Positions 7,993 to 10,261 of a stretch of DNA of 10,261 nucleotides are shown piece after piece (within the stretch, counting starts at the first letter, position 1; each line of letters starts with the position of its first letter). The position numbers were made by a program, and so were the translations under genes. Under the pieces are notes generated by a model. That model worked only from the letters and a program-made list of their open reading frames with translations, had not been told where the DNA came from and did not search any database. Source of the DNA: an uncultured Micavibrio sp. (GTDB taxonomy: Bacteria > Pseudomonadota > Alphaproteobacteria > Micavibrionales > UBA1664); NCBI GenBank assembly GCA_913057885.1, contig CAJXOI010000013.1:1-10261 (forward strand), written 5' to 3'.

Positions 7993-8837
7993 GCAGCATG
8001 ACATCATCACAGCCATTTATCCTCATTGAATTCTTCCTCCTGTGCATTGTCCTGCCGACATTTATTTGGACAACAAATTCGGGCAGCATGATGTTTGGTT
8101 TTTTGTGGGGGGCGATGGTTTATACCTCGCTGATATGGTTACGTATTCTCTACACTGGCTATGTCTGGTCGCATTTAAAACTTTCGTCATCCCCGCGGCA
8201 CGAGCGACAAGCGAGTTCGCACAGCGGGGATCTAGAAAAGAGCGTTGGCGAAGCTAACGCTTCGACATCACTGGATCCCGCAAGTGCAAGCTCCGATGCT
8301 GTTGCATCTTCGCGCCTGCGGGATGACTTTATGAAAGAATGGAATTGGGGCGCGATGACATGGGCCAATATTCGCCCGATCCTTATAAAATGGGTCATCG
8401 GAACAATTTTAATATGCCTGTTCACATGGTGGTATGAACCGGACCGCCTGTTCATCATTCCCCGTGAAATGCCGCAAATTATTCCGTTTCTAATTATCGC
8501 CTATCCTTTGCTGTCTGCCTTGCCGCAGGAATTTATCTTTTGCTCGTTTTTTATGAAACGGTATGGCGAGTATATCGAAAAGATTCCCACCTTCGCGGGA
8601 ATGACACCAGAGAGGTGGAAAATCCTAATCAGTGCCATTGTCTTTGGATACGCGCATATGCTGTTCCTCAATTGGGTTGCGCCGGTATTTTCTTTCTTTG
8701 GCGGATTATTATTTGCCTATACGTACCTGAAAACGCGATCATTGGCGTTGGTAACGTTTGAACATTCCCTTTACGGCAATTCCATCTTTTTGGCGGGGAT
8801 TGGATATTATTTCTATAGCGGCGGCATTAACGGGTAA
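7989..8837 (+). CDS. CPBP-family intramembrane metalloprotease homologue with an in-frame palindromic insert
   Basis: A 282-residue polytopic membrane protein of the CPBP (CAAX protease and bacteriocin-processing, Abi) family. Family motifs seen are 'LPQEFIFCSFFMKRY' (motif 1, Gln180-Glu181), 'FGYAHMLFLNW' (motif 2, His223) and 'FEHSLYGN' (motif 3, His259). Compared with the canonical EExxxR, motif 1 has Gln-Glu and Cys185 where Arg is usual, so activity is uncertain. Residues about 66-113, rich in Ser, Ala, Arg and Asp, are unlike the rest and are encoded by the palindromic element at 8186-8327. Without them the protein would be about 234 residues, near family size. A short hairpin encodes 'IPTFAGM' at about 199-205. 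The start codon overlaps the preceding stop as ATGA. It is the last gene of the gat cluster; no clear terminator follows. The substrate is unknown. Confidence 0.78.
   Translation: MSSMTSSQPFILIEFFLLCIVLPTFIWTTNSGSMMFGFLWGAMVYTSLIWLRILYTGYVWSHLKLSSSPRHERQASSHSGDLEKSVGEANASTSLDPASASSDAVASSRLRDDFMKEWNWGAMTWANIRPILIKWVIGTILICLFTWWYEPDRLFIIPREMPQIIPFLIIAYPLLSALPQEFIFCSFFMKRYGEYIEKIPTFAGMTPERWKILISAIVFGYAHMLFLNWVAPVFSFFGGLLFAYTYLKTRSLALVTFEHSLYGNSIFLAGIGYYFYSGGING
8186..8327. repeat. Composite palindromic element inserted in frame in the CPBP gene (RPE-like)
   Basis: About 142 bp bounded by an outer inverted repeat: GTCATCCCCGC (8186-8196) against GCGGGATGAC (8318-8327). Inside are a left hairpin (ATCCCCGC 8189-8196 / GCGGGGAT 8224-8231), a central hairpin (AGCGTTGGC 8241-8249 / GCTAACGCT 8253-8261, loop GAA, one G.T pair) and a right hairpin (ATCCCGCA 8275-8282 / TGCGGGAT 8317-8324, with an inner TGCAA/TTGCA). 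GGGATCTAG (8227-8235) can alternatively pair with CTGGATCCC (8271-8279). The host reading frame is open throughout, as is one minus-strand frame. Size, palindromic design and in-frame position in a coding region resemble Rickettsia palindromic elements; family identity is an inference. CTTT flanks both ends, but 146 nt apart, which is not a multiple of three. Confidence 0.82.
8583..8602. repeat. Short hairpin of mini-palindrome type within the CPBP gene
   Basis: ATTCCC (8583-8588) and GGGAAT (8597-8602) pair around ACCTTCGC, and GAC follows directly. The pattern ATTCCC-cttcgc-GGGAATGAC resembles the short palindromes that often disperse through bacterial genomes, and echoes the GGGATGAC end of the larger element upstream. 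It is translated as part of 'KIPTFAGMTPE' in the loop between motif 1 and motif 2. The similarity may be coincidental at this length. Confidence 0.45.
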
Positions 8838-8886
8838 TAAATTATTGAACTGTTATGCGTTAACTGGTAACTCTTATTCCAAGAAC

Positions 8887-8979
8887 GGGTACGTGGCCGA
8901 GTGGCTGAAGGCGCTCCCCTGCTAAGGGAGTATGGGGTTTATAGCCTCATCGAGGGTTCGAATCCCTCCGTATCCGCCA
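8887..8979 (+). tRNA. tRNA-Ser (anticodon GCT), CCA encoded
   Basis: A complete class II tRNA of 93 nt. The acceptor stem pairs GGGTACG (8887-8893) with CGTATCC (8969-8975) through one G.T; the discriminator is G8976 and CCA is encoded at 8977-8979. The D region contains GGCCGAGTGG, typical of tRNA-Ser. The anticodon stem CTCCC/GGGAG (8914-8918/8926-8930) holds loop CTGCTAA with anticodon GCT at 8921-8923, which reads AGC and AGU. The long variable arm pairs ATGGGG with CCTCAT. The T arm is GAGGG-TTCGAAT-CCCTC (8952-8968). It stands alone between the CPBP gene and the rplU promoter. A TTGAAC at 8845-8850 could be a -35, but no good -10 follows. Confidence 0.97.
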
Positions 8980-9005
8980 TAACATCAAATTTAAGGTTAT
9001 TTTCC

Positions 9006-9033
9006 TTGACATGGGACGCCTAAACCGTATATT
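9006..9033 (+). promoter_or_regulatory. Sigma-70-type promoter for rplU-rpmA
   Basis: A perfect -35 TTGACA (9006-9011) is followed after 16 bp by TATATT (9028-9033), 5 of 6 against the consensus -10. It lies 27 nt after the tRNA gene and 30 nt before the rplU ATG. This is the best promoter in the window. A 13-bp palindrome CCGTA-TAT-TACGG (9025-9037) covers the -10 and could be an operator. AAGGA at 9052-9056 provides the ribosome-binding site. Confidence 0.75.
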
Positions 9034-9063
9034 ACGGCGATATTCAAATATAAGGATAAGATT

Positions 9064-9378
9064 ATGTACGCAGTAATTAAAACAGGTGGTCAACAATTCC
9101 GCGTTGAAAAAGGCGATAAATTGTCTGTCCAAAAATTAGAAGCCGAAGCTGGCAAATCCATCACATTGGACGAAGTCATGATGATCAATGACGGAAAAAC
9201 AGCAAAGGTTGGCACACCATTGGTCAGCGGCGCAAAAGTAACCGCCAAAGTTGTAGAGCAAACACGTGATGATAAGGTTGTGATCTTCAAAAAGAAACGC
9301 CGCCAGAATTATCGTCGTACAAAGGGTCACAAGCAACCTTTGACAGTGATTGAAATTACAGATATTAAAGCAGCATAG
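9064..9378 (+). CDS. rplU: 50S ribosomal protein L21
   Basis: A 104-residue L21, a large-subunit ribosomal protein that contacts 23S rRNA. The start 'MYAVIKTGGQQFRVEKGDKL' and the basic rRNA-binding signature 'KKKRRQNYRRTKGHKQPLTV' (about 76-95) are diagnostic. The length is that of the standard bacterial protein without the C-terminal extension seen in some alphaproteobacteria. AAGGA precedes the ATG by 7 nt and a strong promoter lies just upstream. It is followed after 20 nt by rpmA, the usual arrangement. Confidence 0.98.
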   Translation: MYAVIKTGGQQFRVEKGDKLSVQKLEAEAGKSITLDEVMMINDGKTAKVGTPLVSGAKVTAKVVEQTRDDKVVIFKKKRRQNYRRTKGHKQPLTVIEITDIKAA

Positions 9379-9398
9379 TTAAAGTAAAGGATTAAGTC

Positions 9399-9665
9399 AT
9401 GGCACATAAAAAAGCAGGTGGTTCATCCAGAAACGGTCGCGACTCAGCGGGTCGCAGACTTGGTGTGAAACGTTACGGCGGTCAGGAAGTATTGGCCGGA
9501 AATATTTTGGTTCGCCAACGCGGCACAAAAGTGTGGGCCGGAAATAATGTCGGTATGGGTAAAGACCACACATTATTTGCCACAATCGACGGCATTGTTA
9601 AGTTTACAAAAGGTCGCCTAGGACGTTCTTTTGTTTCTGTCGAGGAAACCTCAGCAAAGAAATAA
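9399..9665 (+). CDS. rpmA: 50S ribosomal protein L27
   Basis: An 88-residue L27, whose N-terminal tail reaches the peptidyl transferase centre. The mature-type start '[20 protein letters not shown]' is directly after Met, so there is no cleavable N-terminal extension of the kind found in Firmicutes. Further family markers are '[20 protein letters not shown]', '[20 protein letters not shown]' and 'GIVKF'. AAAGGA in the 20-nt gap after rplU is the ribosome-binding site. Transcription probably ends at the hairpin 30 nt downstream of the stop codon. Confidence 0.98.
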   Translation: MAHKKAGGSSRNGRDSAGRRLGVKRYGGQEVLAGNILVRQRGTKVWAGNNVGMGKDHTLFATIDGIVKFTKGRLGRSFVSVEETSAKK

Positions 9666-9694
9666 TTTAAAGCGATAGTTTAAAAGGCTTAAAT

Positions 9695-9721
9695 AAAAGG
9701 CGCTATGACAGCGCCTTTTTT
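9695..9721 (+). terminator. Rho-independent terminator after rpmA
   Basis: AAAAGGCGCT (9695-9704) pairs perfectly with AGCGCCTTTT (9710-9719) around the loop ATGAC, and six T residues follow from 9716. It is a 10-bp stem, and the A-run on the left arm could also make it work on the other strand. It ends only 14 nt before the obg ATG. Confidence 0.88.
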
Positions 9722-9735
9722 AATAAAGACAAAAC

Positions 9736-10261
9736 ATGAAATTCTTAGACGAAGCAAAAATATATTGTGAAAGCGGCAAGGGAGGCCCCGGTGCCGTGTC
9801 CTTTCGTCGTGAAAAATATGTTGAATTTGGCGGCCCCGACGGTGGTGACGGCGGTCGCGGCGGTGATGTTATTATCGAGGTCGTTGACGACACAAACACA
9901 TTGATCGATTTTCGCTATACACAACATTTCCGCGCCCGTCCCGGTGAACATGGTCAAGGACGTAACAAAAGCGGCAAGCGTGGTGAAGATTGCATTATCA
10001 AAGTTCCCGTCGGCACAGTTATTTTAGCCGAAGATAAAGAGACAGAACTCTATGATTGTACTGAGGCCGGCACACGTTTCACCCTTCTCGAAGGGGGCGA
10101 CGGGGGTAAAGGAAATACACATTATAAATCATCCACTAATCAAGCCCCGCGCAAGGCCACTCCTGGTTTTCCCGGTGAAGAAATGGCAATATGGCTGCGC
10201 CTGAAGCTCATTGCGGATGTGGGGCTCCTTGGCTTGCCTAATGCAGGAAAAGCAACATTTT
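9736..10261 (+). CDS. obgE: Obg/CgtA GTPase, 5' portion (runs off the window)
   Basis: The first 175 residues of Obg/CgtA, a GTPase that associates with the 50S subunit and takes part in ribosome maturation and stress signalling. The N-terminal Obg fold is clear, with glycine-rich loops: '[19 protein letters not shown]', '[14 protein letters not shown]', '[19 protein letters not shown]' and '[20 protein letters not shown]'. The G domain begins at about 158, with the P-loop '[10 protein letters not shown]' (166-175). Residue 173, normally Ser in the Obg P-loop, is Ala here, and the window ends two codons later. The G2-G5 motifs and the C-terminal domain are not visible. The ribosome-binding site is weak, with only AAAGAC at 9725-9730 upstream, and the gene follows the terminator almost directly, so its expression may depend on read-through from rpmA. 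Confidence 0.96.
   Translation, partial: MKFLDEAKIYCESGKGGPGAVSFRREKYVEFGGPDGGDGGRGGDVIIEVVDDTNTLIDFRYTQHFRARPGEHGQGRNKSGKRGEDCIIKVPVGTVILAEDKETELYDCTEAGTRFTLLEGGDGGKGNTHYKSSTNQAPRKATPGFPGEEMAIWLRLKLIADVGLLGLPNAGKATF

Noticed and set aside
8181..8330. CTTT direct repeat as target-site duplication of the palindromic element
   Set aside because: The two copies are 146 nt apart, not a multiple of three, so a simple duplication at these bases would have shifted the frame; four bases is also too short to trust.
8159..8458. 99-residue minus-strand open frame across the palindromic element
   Set aside because: Openness follows from the palindromic element lacking stops on this frame; the flanks are antisense to CPBP membrane codons and no start signal is seen.
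8838..8886. tRNA promoter or terminator between the CPBP gene and tRNA-Ser
   Set aside because: TTGAAC at 8845-8850 is a fair -35 but no matching -10 lies 16-18 bp on, and no stable hairpin with a T-run is present.
8947..9132. Minus-strand open frame ending in RRDSNPR over the tRNA gene
   Set aside because: This peptide ending is a well-known artefact of reading tRNA-Ser/Leu T-arm sequence antisense; the remainder is antisense to the rplU promoter and start.

Overview
The window reads as a stretch of ordinary chromosome from an alphaproteobacterium of moderate GC content (somewhat below 50% by eye). The evidence is an intracellular polyhydroxyalkanoate depolymerase with an active-site cysteine, a complete GatCAB amidotransferase gene set, the rplU-rpmA-obg order, and an in-frame palindromic element of the type best known from Rickettsiales. 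A Rickettsiales, Holosporales, Micavibrionales or Rhodospirillales relative would fit; the sequence alone does not fix the genus.

Layout. On the left, a minus-strand membrane protein related to CobD/CbiB (12-983) diverges from phaZ (1095-2423). phaZ overlaps a YgjP-type zinc metallopeptidase gene (2380-3054), whose 3' end overlaps the convergent ruvX gene (3038-3508, minus). The ruvX coding region carries an inverted pair of perfect DnaA boxes. From 3552 a tight plus-strand cluster begins: gatC, gatA, an EamA/DMT transporter, gatB, a small PQ-loop/SemiSWEET-like protein and a CPBP-family membrane protease. Spacings range from +8 nt to overlaps of 4, 8 and 17 nt, so it is probably one translationally coupled operon. 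A tRNA-Ser(GCT) gene follows (8887-8979), then a well-formed promoter, rplU, rpmA, a strong intrinsic terminator, and the 5' part of obg, which runs off the window.

How the genes fit together. GatCAB converts misacylated Glu-tRNA(Gln), and in many bacteria Asp-tRNA(Asn), to the correct aminoacyl-tRNA. L21, L27 and Obg belong to the large ribosomal subunit and its assembly. tRNA-Ser adds to this translation theme. PhaZ mobilises stored PHA. The transporter, SemiSWEET-like protein and CPBP protease are membrane passengers inside the gat transcription unit and have no evident biochemical link to it.

The most unusual structure is a ~142-bp composite palindromic element (8186-8327) inside the CPBP protease gene. 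It is translated in frame as about 48 Ser/Ala-rich residues between two membrane segments. A second, ~20-bp hairpin of similar style lies further along the same gene (8583-8602). I found no CRISPR array, transposase, prophage or defence locus. No gene-free stretch exceeds about 110 bp.
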